64,000 bases of DNA, from contig NZ_JAZIFX010000001.1 of the NCBI RefSeq assembly GCF_036634175.1, positions 2,914,001-2,978,000 on the forward strand, read 5' to 3'. Below, one piece after another: positions 1-9,142 of the stretch (position 1 is the stretch's first letter; each line of letters opens with the position of its first letter). The position numbers and the translations under genes were made by a program. This DNA comes from Streptomyces sp. P9-A2 (GTDB lineage Bacteria; Actinomycetota; Actinomycetes; Streptomycetales; Streptomycetaceae). The notes beneath the pieces are model-generated. The model saw only the letters and a program-made list of their open reading frames with translations. It was not told where the DNA came from and did not search any database.

Positions 1-1264
1 CGATGCGGACGTCCCCTCCGGTGGCCTCCGCGAGACGGCGCACTATGTCCAGGCCGAGCCCGGTGGAGCCGTCGTTGCCGGAGCCCCGGCCGCGGGCCAT
101 CGCCGCCTGGGGGTCGGGTATGCCGGGACCCGCGTCGGAGACGAGCACGATCACCGCGTCCTCGCCGTTGTGCACGTCGACCGCGAAGGCGGTGCCCTCG
201 GGGGTGTGCCGGAAAACGTTGCCGAGCAGGGCGTCGAGGGCGGCGGCCAGATCGGCGCGGGCCACGGGGATGCGTACGGGGGTGTCCGCGCCGGCCACCC
301 GCCAGGTACGGCCCTCGTCCTCGGCGAGCGCCGACCAGAACACCATCCGCTCCCGGACCACTTCGGCCGCGTCGCAGCCGGCGCCGGGGCCGGCGGCTGC
401 CGTCTGCGGTTTGGCGTCCCGCGCGGTGCGGATGATGATGTCGACCTCGCGCTCCAGTTGTTCCACCGCCGCGCGGGTCTGTTCGGCGGCCGGTCCGTCG
501 CCGAGCGAGGCTGCGTTCAGCCGCAGCACGGTCAGCGGGGTGCGCAGCCGGTGGGAGAGATCGGCGGCCAGTTCCCGCTCGTTGGCGAGGAGTTGTACGA
601 CCTGGTCGGCCATGGAGTTGAACGCCACGGCCGCCAGCCGCAGTTCGGTCGGCCCCTTCTCCGGCACCCGCGCACCCAGTTTGCCCTCCCCCAGTTCGTG
701 CGCGCCCTCGACCAGCCGTTGCGCGGGCCGCACCATCCGTACGCCCAGCCGGTCGGCGACCGCGACCGAGCCGAGGACGAGGGCGGCGCCGACCGCCGCG
801 AGCACCGCCCAGGCCGTGCCCACCCCGTTGGTGACCTCGGACTCGGGGACGTACACCTCGACCACGGCGATCTCGCCGCTGCTGAGCGCGACCGGCTGGA
901 GCAGCGCGGAGCCGCCGGACACCGGGGAGGTGGAGACGCGCCCCAGGTTCCGTACCGCCTCGATGTCCTCGGCGGTGGCGTGCCGGCGGCCGATGTCGAG
1001 GGGCTTCTCGCCGTCCGCCGCGGGGATGTGCACGGCCATCCCGGCATCGGACCCGCCGGAACCGGCGGAGGCGACGACGCGTTCGAGCTGGCCGCGGTCG
1101 GTGGTGATGGACAGCGCGGGGGCAACCGCGGCGGCTTCCCGTTCGGCGTTGGAGAAGGCGCGGTCGCGGGCCATCTCGCGGATGACCAGACCGAGCGGCA
1201 CCGCGAAGGCGACCACGACCATCGCGGTCACCGCCACGGACACCTTCACCAGGGCCCACCTCAT
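1..1264 (-). CDS. sensor histidine kinase, 3' end outside the window
   Basis: Membrane sensor kinase of a two-component pair. The ATG at 1264 overlaps the stop of the response regulator gene (ATGA), so the two are probably translationally coupled. The N-terminus has a hydrophobic segment at about residues 5-25, then an extracytoplasmic sensor region, a second membrane segment near residue 150 and a HAMP-like linker. The H-box reads LSHRLRTPL, with His as phospho-acceptor; it is followed by VEQLEREVD. Near the window edge a G-box STGLGLDIVRR is visible, so the ATPase domain is nearly complete. The stop codon lies before base 1. The stimulus cannot be read from the sequence. The overall layout is typical of the EnvZ/OmpR-type kinases common in Streptomyces. 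Confidence 0.88.
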   Translation of the reverse strand, partial: MRWALVKVSVAVTAMVVVAFAVPLGLVIREMARDRAFSNAEREAAAVAPALSITTDRGQLERVVASAGSGGSDAGMAVHIPAADGEKPLDIGRRHATAEDIEAVRNLGRVSTSPVSGGSALLQPVALSSGEIAVVEVYVPESEVTNGVGTAWAVLAAVGAALVLGSVAVADRLGVRMVRPAQRLVEGAHELGEGKLGARVPEKGPTELRLAAVAFNSMADQVVQLLANERELAADLSHRLRTPLTVLRLNAASLGDGPAAEQTRAAVEQLEREVDIIIRTARDAKPQTAAAGPGAGCDAAEVVRERMVFWSALAEDEGRTWRVAGADTPVRIPVARADLAAALDALLGNVFRHTPEGTAFAVDVHNGEDAVIVLVSDAGPGIPDPQAAMARGRGSGNDGSTGLGLDIVRRLAEATGGDVRI

Positions 1265-1980
1265 CGCGGCTGCTCCGCTCCGGGGACCTGAGCGGCGGGC
1301 GGCTCCAGTTTCACGCCGACGCCCCGCAGGGTGTGCAGATAGCGCGGCCGGGCGGCCGTCTCCCCCAGTTTCCGGCGCAGCCAGGAGAGATGGACGTCGA
1401 TGGTCTGGTCGTCGCCGTACGACTGCTGCCACACCTCGGCGAGGAGTTCCCGGCGGGCGACGACGACACCTGGCCGCCCGGCGAGGAAGGCGAGGAGATC
1501 GAACTCACGCCGGGTCAGGTCGAGCCGTACGCCGTCGAGTTCGGCCTGGCGGCGCAGCGGGTCGACGGTCAGTCCGCCGACCCGGATCACCGGGGACGGC
1601 GCGGCCTGACCCGCGAGGGAACGGGCCCGGCGCAGGACGGCCGCCATGCGGGCCGAGAGGTGTTCCACCGAGAAGGGCTTGGTCAGGTAGTCGTCCGCGC
1701 CGGCGTTCAGCAGCCGTACGATCTCCGCCTCGTCGTCCCGCGCGGTGGCGATGATCACCGGCACGTCCGTGATGCCGCGCAGCATCTTCAGTGCCTCGGA
1801 GCCGTCCAGGTCGGGCAGCCCGAGGTCCAGGATGACGACGTCGAAACGGAAATGGGCGACCTCGCGCAGCGCCTCCAGCGCCGTCCCCACACTGCGCACG
1901 GTGTGCGCGGCATCGGTCAACTGCCGGATGAGCGCCGAGCGTACGAACGGGTCGTCCTCGACCACGAGAACACTTGCCAT
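1261..1980 (-). CDS. OmpR/PhoB-family response regulator
   Basis: DNA-binding response regulator of 239 aa. The receiver domain (about 1-115) shows the acidic pocket in VVEDDPF, the phospho-acceptor Asp in VVILDLGLPD, the Thr in IIATARD and the Lys in DYLTKPFS. The C-terminal winged helix (about 135-225) carries LTRREFDLLAFL and TIDVHLSWLRRKL, the OmpR/PhoB signature. It overlaps the downstream kinase start by 4 nt, so the pair forms one operon with the regulator first. The ATG at 1980 gives MASVLVVEDD, the normal start for a receiver domain. Regulated genes are not evident; the divergently transcribed secreted protein at 2089 is a possible target by position only. Confidence 0.93.
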   Translation of the reverse strand: MASVLVVEDDPFVRSALIRQLTDAAHTVRSVGTALEALREVAHFRFDVVILDLGLPDLDGSEALKMLRGITDVPVIIATARDDEAEIVRLLNAGADDYLTKPFSVEHLSARMAAVLRRARSLAGQAAPSPVIRVGGLTVDPLRRQAELDGVRLDLTRREFDLLAFLAGRPGVVVARRELLAEVWQQSYGDDQTIDVHLSWLRRKLGETAARPRYLHTLRGVGVKLEPPAAQVPGAEQPR

Positions 1981-2088
1981 GGGCGGCACCGTACGCCATG
2001 CCGGGCGGGCCGGCGGCGGCCTGTGGACAACTCCGGATCCCGGAGGGGACGCGACACCCGTGGGGCGGGTGAGGCAGTATGGCCGGCG

Positions 2089-2721
2089 ATGCGCAGAGGA
2101 CTCGTACACCTGTTGGCCTGGCTGCTCGCCACGGGCGCGGCGGTCACGCTGTCGTGGTGGGGGGTGCACACCGTGATGGCGGGCACCGCCTACGACCCTC
2201 CGCGTGCGCTGCCCGTCCCGGCCGGGGACGCGACGACGCAGGAGTCGAAGCCGGTGTCGTCCTCGACCCGGCGCCCCTCCGACGGGGAGACGCCGAAGGA
2301 CGCCGGGGACGACAAGGACGGCGAGGGCTCGAAGGACAAGGGCGCCGGCAAGGACGCGAAGGACGCCGAGGATTCGGACGCGAAGGCCTCCGAGTCGTCG
2401 CGGCAGTCGGCTCGGGAGCCCGGCGGGACGTCCGCCGCACCCGAGCCGAAGCCGGCCGACCCCGGGCCGGCCGGCGGCGACCCGGCCCCGGCGGCCCCCG
2501 GCGAGGTCAAGGCCTACGACACCGCCGGCGGCCGGGCGGTCTTCGACCTCGGCGAGACGTCCGCTTCCCTGGTGTCGGCGACGCCCGGGGCGGGCTGGTC
2601 GATGCAGGTGTGGAAGACGGAGTCGTGGATCCGGGTGGAGTTCGCGTCGGGCGCGGACCGGGTGTCGGTCTTCTGCACCTGGCACGACGGCCCGCCGCGC
2701 GTGGAGATCGGCACGTACTGA
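2089..2721 (+). CDS. membrane-anchored or secreted protein of unknown function
   Basis: 210 aa protein with one N-terminal hydrophobic segment (about residues 6-24, LVHLLAWLLATGAAVTLSWW), then a long low-complexity linker rich in Asp, Lys, Ser and Pro (about 45-140), and a compact C-terminal domain of about 70 residues ending in SVFCTWHDGPPRVEIGTY. The ATG at 2089 was chosen because it directly precedes the membrane segment; the upstream extension is antisense to the response regulator gene. It is divergent from the two-component operon, so a cell-envelope role or regulation by that system is conceivable, but this is inference. I do not recognise the C-terminal domain. Its stop codon lies at the first unit of a 14-bp tandem array. 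Confidence 0.7.
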   Translation: MRRGLVHLLAWLLATGAAVTLSWWGVHTVMAGTAYDPPRALPVPAGDATTQESKPVSSSTRRPSDGETPKDAGDDKDGEGSKDKGAGKDAKDAEDSDAKASESSRQSAREPGGTSAAPEPKPADPGPAGGDPAPAAPGEVKAYDTAGGRAVFDLGETSASLVSATPGAGWSMQVWKTESWIRVEFASGADRVSVFCTWHDGPPRVEIGTY

Positions 2722-2846
2722 CCGGCGCAGACCGACCGGCACGGGCTGACCGGCACGGACCGACCGGCACGGACCGACCGGCACGGACCGACCGGCACGG
2801 ACCGACCGGCACGGACCGACCGGCACGGACCGACCGGCACGGACCG
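2721..2846. repeat. 14-bp tandem array between convergent genes
   Basis: Nine copies of the 14-bp unit ACCGGCACGGACCG (the first two diverged) fill the whole space between two convergent genes. The A of the upstream TGA stop is the first base of the array, and the array ends 6 bp before the stop of the minus-strand gene. No inverted repeat typical of a strong terminator is seen, although GGxxC stretches could fold. Confidence 0.92.
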
Positions 2847-2852
2847 AGGCGG

Positions 2853-3722
2853 TCAGCGGAACACCGATGCCGGTGGCGCGGGTGAGGCGACCGCCGCCAG
2901 GTCGGTGACCGGGGCGGCTCCGCCGGCGAAGTTCCTGAGTTCCGGGCCGTGCTGGACACGGCCGGGGTGCGGGTCGGAGGCCGCGCGGCGGGTCAGTTCG
3001 GCGATCGGGAGGGGCAGATCGGAGGCGACCAGCACGGCGTTTCCGAAGCGCTTGCCGCGCAGGACCACCGGGTCGGCGATCAGAGCGAGTTCGGCGAACC
3101 GGGCGGCGGCGGTGGCGATCTGGCCGCGCAGATGGGCCAGCGGCGGTCCGTCGGCGAGGTTGGCGGCGTAGACCCCACCGGGTGCGAGGGCTCTGCGGAC
3201 GTCGTCCAGGAATTCGGTCGAGGTCAGGTGGGCGGGGGTGCGGGCGCCGCTGAACACGTCGGCGACGACGAGGCCGGCCCATCCGTCCGGTACCTTCGCG
3301 AGCCCTTCCCTGGCGTCCACCGAGCGCACCCTGATCCGTGACCTGGGGTCGACCGGCAGCTCCCGGCGGACCAGTTGCACCAGCTTCGCGTCCCGCTCGA
3401 CGACCTGCTGGGTGGACCGGGGCCGGGTGGCGGCGACGTACCGGGCGAGGGTGAACGCGCCGCCGCCGAGATGCACGGCCTGCAGGGGCCGGCCGGCCGG
3501 TGCGACGGTGTCGACGACATGTCCGAGCCGCCGCTGGTACTCGAAGGAGAGGTACGCCGGGTCGTCCAGGTCGACGTGCGACTGCGGGGCGTCGTCGATC
3601 AGCAGCGTCCACGCCCTCGGCCGCTCCCGGTCGGGGACGAGCCGGGCGAGCCCCCCGTCGACGCTCTCGACGACGGTGTCGGCGGCGGCCTGCCCGCGCC
3701 CGGAGTTCCTGGTCCTGCCCAT
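2853..3722 (-). CDS. spermidine synthase-like methyltransferase-fold protein
   Basis: 289 aa protein of the spermidine/polyamine synthase superfamily (Rossmann fold). Visible are the glycine-rich nucleotide-binding loop in AVHLGGGAFTLARY (about 82-95), the acidic end of beta2 in VVERDAKLVQ, the DARE loop (VDAREGLA) and DVFSG, where synthases usually have a D-x-x-D site. Small stand-alone homologues lacking the MFS part are common in actinomycetes and are annotated as spermidine synthase or fused MFS/spermidine synthase; actual polyamine synthesis is not established for them. The ATG at 3722 is the only reasonable start. It converges on the secreted-protein gene across the 14-bp array. Confidence 0.82.
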   Translation of the reverse strand: MGRTRNSGRGQAAADTVVESVDGGLARLVPDRERPRAWTLLIDDAPQSHVDLDDPAYLSFEYQRRLGHVVDTVAPAGRPLQAVHLGGGAFTLARYVAATRPRSTQQVVERDAKLVQLVRRELPVDPRSRIRVRSVDAREGLAKVPDGWAGLVVADVFSGARTPAHLTSTEFLDDVRRALAPGGVYAANLADGPPLAHLRGQIATAAARFAELALIADPVVLRGKRFGNAVLVASDLPLPIAELTRRAASDPHPGRVQHGPELRNFAGGAAPVTDLAAVASPAPPASVFR

Positions 3723-3764
3723 GGGGCCATTGTCACCCGACGCCCGCCCCCCTCACCCATCCCC

Positions 3765-4265
3765 TCACCGGCCCCCCTCACCGGCCGCCCGCTCACCACC
3801 CGCCCGCGGCGGCCCCCACCGGTAACCGTCCACCGCGTCGATCAGACGCTGCGCCTCGCCCAGCGCCTCCCGCAGGGCCGCGGGGTCGGTGGCGAGGTCG
3901 GTGCCCTCGGGCGGCAGCAGCCAGTCCGAGCCCTCCATCGGCGGCTCGGGGGCGGAGGCCTCGGGTGCGGAGGCCTTGAGGTCGGAGGCCTTGAGGGCGA
4001 GGGCCGGGTGCGGTCCACGGCCGTCGGTCTCCCAGCAGGTGCTGCCCGGCACGTCCCACTCCGCGGCCGTCCCCGGCGGCACCAGGAACCCGAGCGTGCG
4101 CCCGCCGTCGTCGTGCAGGACGGGACCCACCGCGTCGCCCGCCTCACCGCGCCGGAGGATGTCGACCGCCTCCAGGCCCTGGCGGGCCGGAACCGTCACC
4201 ACGTCGCAGCCGCCCGACGGCCCGCCGCGCGGCGTCCGGGGTTCACTGCTCCGGCTGTTCGTCAT
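3765..4265 (-). CDS. Prim-Pol-like hypothetical protein
   Basis: 166 aa soluble protein. It contains CDVVTVPARQGLEAVDIL, GPVLHDDGGRTLGFLVPPGTAAEW and a C-terminal helix ATDPAALREALGEAQRL. Short actinomycete proteins with this pattern (DVV...P, GPV, GFL/LLF..PGTA) are often annotated as similar to the N-terminal domain of bifunctional DNA primase/polymerase; I place it there tentatively. No obvious metal-binding triad is visible, so primase activity should not be assumed. The ATG at 4265 is preceded by GGAGG; a GTG four codons upstream overlaps that ribosome-binding site. A second member of the same kind of protein lies at 12833. Confidence 0.65.
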   Translation of the reverse strand: MTNSRSSEPRTPRGGPSGGCDVVTVPARQGLEAVDILRRGEAGDAVGPVLHDDGGRTLGFLVPPGTAAEWDVPGSTCWETDGRGPHPALALKASDLKASAPEASAPEPPMEGSDWLLPPEGTDLATDPAALREALGEAQRLIDAVDGYRWGPPRAGGERAAGEGGR

Positions 4266-4639
4266 CCCGGCCTCCACATCCCGGCCTTCGCATGTCCGGC
4301 CTCCACCACCCGCGCTCCTGCGGCCCCGCCCGAACGGGCGGGGCCGGGAACCGGGAGCCGAATGCGCTCCCGGTCCGTCTCCCGGTCCACCGGTTCAACG
4401 CGGCGGACCGTCAACGGCTACGGCGGAACCCAATAGCACAGAATGGCAGTTCATGGCGGATCACGTACGAGATATCCGGTTTGTTGCCAAACTTTGCGTG
4501 GCGGCTCCGTCACAGCGGGTACGTTCTTGCCCGCCGGTACCAGAGCGGCGCCGCGCGGCACATGGACGCACCATGACGAACCGCAAGAAACCGCCCTGAT
4601 GTCCGGCATGGTTCGACGGTTCGCAGAGAGGACCCGGCC
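4266..4639. other. divergent intergenic region
   Basis: 374 bp between the Prim-Pol-like gene and the TPR regulator; it must hold both promoters. A 9-codon reading frame MTNRKKPP starts at 4573 just ahead of the regulator, but without a convincing Shine-Dalgarno. I see no RNA gene or riboswitch. Confidence 0.4.
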
Positions 4640-6082
4640 ATGGCGTCGTCAACGGTGCCCTCGTCACCACCCGACCGGCCCCCGCGGCCGAATCTCGTCT
4701 TCCGGCAACTGCGCGGACCGCGCTCGCCGGCCGAGTTCGCCGCGTCGGTCCGCCGTGCCGCTCGCGAGATCGGCGAGCGGGTCAGTTGTGACGCGCGGTA
4801 TGTGCACCGGGTGGAGGCGGGTGAGATCCGCTGCCCCAACTACGCCTATGAGCGGGTGTTCCTGCACATGTTCCCCGGCCGCACGCTGACCGACCTGGGC
4901 TTCGCGTCCCGCGCGTCGGTCCGCGGGCGCCGGACGCGGGACGCCGGGGGCACTCCCCCGGCGCCCGCCGGGGCCCCGGCGCTCGTCACCGGTGAGAGCA
5001 GCGGGGCCGCCGAGCCCTATGACACGCAGAACCCGTACGACACGCACCACGACTACGAGGAGAGCGACGTGCTGCGTCGCGCATTCATGACCCGCGGGGG
5101 CGCCACGGTGGCCGCCGCCTCGCTGAGCCCGCTCGCGCTCGCCCCGGACGCCTCGGCGGCACAGCACGCCGTGCGCCGCCCCGGTGCGAGCGACGCCGGA
5201 GCCCTGGAAGAAGCCGTCCGCCACATCCGGCTGCTCGACGACCGGCACGGGGCCGACGGCCTCTACCGACGGGCCTCCGCACCGCTGCGCGCCGCCTACG
5301 CCCTGCTCGACGCCGGCGCGACCCGGCAGCGGACGGCGGACCGGCTGTACGCGGGCGCCGGTGAACTGGCCATCTCGGTGGGCTGGCTGGCGCACGACTC
5401 GGGCCGCTTCGACGACGCCCGCTCGCACTACGCGGAGGCACTGGCGACCGCGCGGGTGACGGGAGACTCAGGGCTCGAGGCGCACGCCTTCTGCAACACC
5501 GCGTTCCTCGCCCGCGACGCGGGCCGGCCGCGGGAGGCGGTGCGGGCGGCGCAGGCGGCGCAGCGGGCCGCGCGCCCGCTCGGCTCGCCCCGGCTGATGT
5601 CGCTGCTGGCGCTGCGCGAGGCGGGCGGCTGGGCGGGGCTCGCCGACCGGGCGGGCTGCGAGCAGGCGCTGGCCCGCGCGCAGGCCTACTTCGACCGCGG
5701 CACCACGCCTGCCGACCCCGAGTGGATGACCTTCTACGGGGAAGCCGAGCTGGAGGGCCTGGAGGCCCAGTGCTGGTCCACCCTGGGCGACTGGCCGCGG
5801 GCGGCCCGGCACGCGCGGCGGGCGGCGGAGCTCCAGGACCCGCACTTCACCCGCAACATCGCGCTGTACACGGCGGAGCTGGCGGACGACCTGGCGCGCG
5901 GCGGACACCCCGACGAGGCGGCCGCGGCGGGGATGCGGGTACTGGACCTGCTGCTGGAGGTCCAGTCGTCCCGGGTCCGGACGATACTGGCGGGCACCGC
6001 GCGCGTCCTGCTCCCGCACCGCCACGCCTCGGGCGTCTCGGCCTTCCTGGACCGCCACGCCTCACTCCCCCGCGCGGTGTGA
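4640..6082 (+). CDS. TPR-type transcriptional regulator
   Basis: 480 aa protein. Residues 25-85 look like a helix-turn-helix region (FAASVRRAAREIGERVS, then YVHRVEAGEIRCPNYAYERV). After a Pro/Gly linker comes a Tat-like patch RRAFMTRGGATVAAASL, a recurring oddity of this Streptomyces family; here it is internal, so export is unlikely. The C-terminal half (about 180-470) is a set of tetratricopeptide-like helical pairs rich in Ala/Arg (SGLEAHAFCNTAFLARDAGR, DWPRAARHARRAAEL). Related proteins such as NsdA and NsdB affect development and antibiotic production in S. coelicolor; orthology is not claimed. The ATG at 4640 follows GAGGAC. The stop codon is part of a 20-bp tandem repeat. Confidence 0.78.
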   Translation: MASSTVPSSPPDRPPRPNLVFRQLRGPRSPAEFAASVRRAAREIGERVSCDARYVHRVEAGEIRCPNYAYERVFLHMFPGRTLTDLGFASRASVRGRRTRDAGGTPPAPAGAPALVTGESSGAAEPYDTQNPYDTHHDYEESDVLRRAFMTRGGATVAAASLSPLALAPDASAAQHAVRRPGASDAGALEEAVRHIRLLDDRHGADGLYRRASAPLRAAYALLDAGATRQRTADRLYAGAGELAISVGWLAHDSGRFDDARSHYAEALATARVTGDSGLEAHAFCNTAFLARDAGRPREAVRAAQAAQRAARPLGSPRLMSLLALREAGGWAGLADRAGCEQALARAQAYFDRGTTPADPEWMTFYGEAELEGLEAQCWSTLGDWPRAARHARRAAELQDPHFTRNIALYTAELADDLARGGHPDEAAAAGMRVLDLLLEVQSSRVRTILAGTARVLLPHRHASGVSAFLDRHASLPRAV

Positions 6083-6122
6083 CCGGCACCCGCGCGGTGT
6101 GACCGGCACCCGCGCGGTGTGA
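6071..6122. repeat. 20-bp tandem repeat containing the stop codon
   Basis: About two and a half copies of CGCGCGGTGTGACCGGCACC. The first copy supplies the last codons and the TGA of the TPR regulator gene (RAV, stop), and the second repeats the same in-frame stop. It lies between convergent genes. Confidence 0.88.
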
Positions 6123-6210
6123 GCAGCCGCACGCGCGCGGCGACCGGCACCCGCGCGGGTGGCCGGTTCCCGCGGGCGACCGGCGGGAACGACGGACGGC
6201 CCCGAGGCGT

Positions 6211-6807
6211 TCAGCCCGCCAGGTGCCCCAGGTCGTTCCAGCTCTCGACGGCCGGTTCCCCGTACGCCCAGCCCAGGACCGACAGGGAGGTCGGGTTGAG
6301 GCGGATGCGGGCCGCGAAGTCGAGCGGCAGTCCCAGCCAGCGGGCGCCGATGGAACGCAGGATGTGCCCGTGGGCGAAGACCAGGACGTCACGGTCGGCG
6401 GAGCGCGCCCAGGCCACGACCTCGTCCGCGCGGGCCGTCACCTCCCCGAGGGTCTCCCCCTCGGGGACACCGTCCCGCCAGATCAGCCAGCCGGGGCGGT
6501 CCGCCTGTATCTCCGCGGGGGTCAGTCCCTCGTAGGCGCCATAGTGCCACTCCATGAGGGTGTCCCAGGGCTGCGCGCGCTCGCCGAACCCGGCGAGTTC
6601 GCAGGTCTCCCGTGCGCGGGAGAGCGGGCTGGTGCGCACCTCGATGCCCGGCACCCCGTCGTACGGCGGCCGGTGCAGGCGCTCACCGAGCAGCTTGGCA
6701 CCCTGGCGGCCCTCGTCCAGGAGCGGTACGTCGGTCCTGCCGGTGTGCTTGCCGGACAGCGACCACGCGGTCTGTCCGTGCCGGGCCAGCAGCATGCGCG
6801 GTGCCAT
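6211..6807 (-). CDS. histidine phosphatase family protein
   Basis: 198 aa enzyme of the phosphoglycerate-mutase-like histidine phosphatase superfamily. The catalytic RHG motif is in [11 protein letters not shown] (His near residue 10, phosphorylated during turnover). Supporting residues are in [14 protein letters not shown], the acid in [12 protein letters not shown], and the second catalytic His in [18 protein letters not shown]. The length fits small cofactor-independent members, which act on sugar phosphates or related small molecules; the substrate cannot be assigned. Start ATG at 6807 gives [12 protein letters not shown]. The gene is convergent with the TPR regulator and divergent from the PAP2 gene. 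Confidence 0.9.
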   Translation of the reverse strand: MAPRMLLARHGQTAWSLSGKHTGRTDVPLLDEGRQGAKLLGERLHRPPYDGVPGIEVRTSPLSRARETCELAGFGERAQPWDTLMEWHYGAYEGLTPAEIQADRPGWLIWRDGVPEGETLGEVTARADEVVAWARSADRDVLVFAHGHILRSIGARWLGLPLDFAARIRLNPTSLSVLGWAYGEPAVESWNDLGHLAG

Positions 6808-6990
6808 GGGAGACCTTCCGGAGAAATCACAGGTGGAACCCCTTCATCATCGCGCACCCTGGATACGGGCAACCCGGTGGGCGATCCCGACGTCTATCAG
6901 GGCCGAGGCGCCTCCGCGGGGTGCGTCCACACCGTAGAGTGGCCGACCGCCGCAGGGGCGTCGTATCGGAACGAGGGAGAGGGCGAACGG

Positions 6991-7965
6991 ATGCCGCACA
7001 CCGAGACACCGGGTACCGAAGGGGCCCCGGCGACCCGGCTGCGCTGGTGGACCGAGCTGCCGCTGATCCTTCTCGTGTACGCCTGCTACTCCGCGGGGCG
7101 GCTGTTGGTCCGGGGCGATGTCACCGACGCCGTGGACCACGGTCTGGCGATCCTGCGCATCGAGCAGGCGCTGTACCTCAACGCCGAGCACCCGCTGAAC
7201 CGTCTCTTCACGCGCGAGCCGTGGCTGGGGATACCGGCCGACTTCTGGTACGCGTCGCTGCACTACCTGGTGACGCCCGTGCTCCTGGTCTGGCTGTTCC
7301 GCTCCCGCGCGGTGCGCTACCGCGCCGCCCGCACCTGGCTGATGACGTCGACGTTCATCGGGCTGATCGGCTTCACGCTGCTGCCCACCTGCCCGCCCCG
7401 GCTGCTCGACGCGAGCCACGGCTTCGTCGACACCATGGCCCAGTACAGCTCGTACGGCTGGTGGGCGGGCGAGGCCAGCGCCCCCAGAGGCCTGGGCGGA
7501 CTGACCAACCAGTACGCGGCGATGCCGAGTCTGCACGTGGGCTGGGCCCTGTGGTGCGGGGTGATCCTGTGGCGGTACGGCGGTACGCGCCCGGCGAAGA
7601 CCGCCGCTGTGATCTACCCACTGGTGACAATCGTCGTGGTGATGGGCACCGCCAACCACTACTTCCTCGACGCGGTCGCGGGTGCCGCCGTGATGGGCGC
7701 CGGACTGCTGCTCACACCGGTCGTGTTGCGCACCACGGACCGGGTGAGGGCCCGTGTGCTGCCGCGCTTCGCACCGGCCCCGGTGGTCTCCTCCGTCCCG
7801 GGTTCCCCGATTGTCAGTGACGGATGCCAGACTTCCACGGGTGAGCAATTTCCAGGGCAGCGGCAGCGACAGCTCGAGCCACGGTTCGCCTCCGGAACCG
7901 AGCCGGGCGACTCCCCTCCGGCCCACGGGGAAGACGCCGAGACAGCTGCGGCACCGGCTCGCTGA
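6991..7965 (+). CDS. PAP2 superfamily (inositolphosphotransferase-like) membrane protein
   Basis: 324 aa integral membrane protein with about six transmembrane segments (ELPLILLVYACYSAG; FWYASLHYLVTPVLLVWLF; LMTSTFIGLIGFTLLP; VGWALWCGVILW; AVIYPLVTIVVVMGTA; AVAGAAVMGAGLLL). The acid-phosphatase-type motifs are AAMPSLHVGWAL (PSxH) and ANHYFLDAVAG (catalytic His plus Asp). This pattern matches the Aur1/Ipt1-like branch, which transfers or hydrolyses lipid-linked phosphate groups. The ATG at 6991 follows GAGGGAGAGGGCG. The C-terminal tail of about 60 residues is hydrophilic, and its last 125 nt overlap the next gene in another frame. Confidence 0.85.
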   Translation: MPHTETPGTEGAPATRLRWWTELPLILLVYACYSAGRLLVRGDVTDAVDHGLAILRIEQALYLNAEHPLNRLFTREPWLGIPADFWYASLHYLVTPVLLVWLFRSRAVRYRAARTWLMTSTFIGLIGFTLLPTCPPRLLDASHGFVDTMAQYSSYGWWAGEASAPRGLGGLTNQYAAMPSLHVGWALWCGVILWRYGGTRPAKTAAVIYPLVTIVVVMGTANHYFLDAVAGAAVMGAGLLLTPVVLRTTDRVRARVLPRFAPAPVVSSVPGSPIVSDGCQTSTGEQFPGQRQRQLEPRFASGTEPGDSPPAHGEDAETAAAPAR

Positions 7966-9142
7966 ACTGCGCGGTCCGGACGTACGGGCCAAGGCGCTGG
8001 ACGCGCGCGCCCTCGCCGCCCTGGCCGCCAACCCGGGCTGCGAGCGGCGCGCGATCCTCGACGGCGCGGGGGTGGACAAGGCCACGCTCGCGGGCGCGTT
8101 GGGCTCCCCGTCGGTCTTCGGCCAGTCCCAGTTCGCGTTCGTCCGGGGCAACGCGTTCGAGGCCAAGGTCAAGGCCGACGGCGGTACGGAGCTGCTGCGG
8201 CTGGTCCACGAGAAGCTGGACCGCTCGGCCGAACCGCCCGCCGCCGCCCGGGTGCCCGACCTGTCCGCGGCGGGCCACGCGGGGCGTGCGGCGCGTACGG
8301 AACTGGCGCTGGGCGAGGCCGTCCTGGCGCCGGGCGAGTGGACGCTGCTCGACCATCCGCTGCTCGCGCTGGACGTCGCCGGTTCCCCGGCCTTCCTGGA
8401 GCCGGACGCGGTGGTGGTGCACCCGGACGGCAGTTGGACGGTCGTGGAGATCAAGTCCTTCCCCCTGCTGGACGGGTCCGCCGATCCGGCGAAGGTCGGC
8501 GCGGCGGCCCGGCAGGCGGCGGTGTACGTCCTCGCACTGGAGGAGGTCGCCGCCCGCCTCGCCACCGCACCGGACGCCCCGAACACCCCGAACGCCTCCG
8601 GCGGGGCTCCCCGGGTGCGGCACCGGATCCTGCTGGTGTGCCCCAAGGACTTCTCCAACCTGCCGACCGCGTCCGCGGTGGACGTGCGCAAGCAACGTGC
8701 GGTGACCGCCCGTCAGCTGGCCCGGCTCACCCGCATCGAGAACATCGCCGACACGCTCCCGGACGGCACCTGCTTCGCCCCCGAACTGCCCCGCGAGCGG
8801 CTGACGGCGTCCGTGGAGTCCGTCCCGGCGAGCTACGCGCCGGAGTGCCTGTCCGCGTGCGAACTGGCCTTCCACTGCCGGGACCGTTCCCGGGCACAGG
8901 ACGCGGTGACCACCCTGGGCCGCCCGGTCCGTGCCGAACTGGGCGGCCTGACCACGGTCGAGGACGTACTGGCGGCGGCCCGCGGTGAGCTCGGCGACCC
9001 CGACGATCCGACGGTCGCCGCCCTGCGCAGGGCGGCGGCACTGCGCGCGGAGGCGCTCGCCGGAGCCGAGGCGTTCGCCGGCACGCGGGCCCTCGCCGGC
9101 GTGGCGGGGACCGCCCCCGCGGAGGTGGCCCCTTGTCTCTGA
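7841..9142 (+). CDS. Cas4/Dna2-type PD-(D/E)XK nuclease with candidate Fe-S cysteines
   Basis: 433 aa from the GTG at 7841. The nuclease core shows motif I RGNAFEAKV, motif II EPDAVVVHPDGSW and motif III VVEIKSF (the D...ExK metal site). Four cysteines are placed as in Cas4, AddB and Dna2: one before the core (Cys67, NPGCERRAIL) and three after it (Cys336, 340 and 346, in CLSACELAFHC), spaced CX3CX5C against the CX2CX5C I recall for Cas4/Dna2. This predicts a nuclease closed by an iron-sulfur cluster. The start is uncertain: a GTG at 7817 is in frame, and both overlap the PAP2 gene. The gene ends inside the start region of the next one, so three genes (7841-12155) are coupled. Confidence 0.82.
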   Translation: MSNFQGSGSDSSSHGSPPEPSRATPLRPTGKTPRQLRHRLAELRGPDVRAKALDARALAALAANPGCERRAILDGAGVDKATLAGALGSPSVFGQSQFAFVRGNAFEAKVKADGGTELLRLVHEKLDRSAEPPAAARVPDLSAAGHAGRAARTELALGEAVLAPGEWTLLDHPLLALDVAGSPAFLEPDAVVVHPDGSWTVVEIKSFPLLDGSADPAKVGAAARQAAVYVLALEEVAARLATAPDAPNTPNASGGAPRVRHRILLVCPKDFSNLPTASAVDVRKQRAVTARQLARLTRIENIADTLPDGTCFAPELPRERLTASVESVPASYAPECLSACELAFHCRDRSRAQDAVTTLGRPVRAELGGLTTVEDVLAAARGELGDPDDPTVAALRRAAALRAEALAGAEAFAGTRALAGVAGTAPAEVAPCL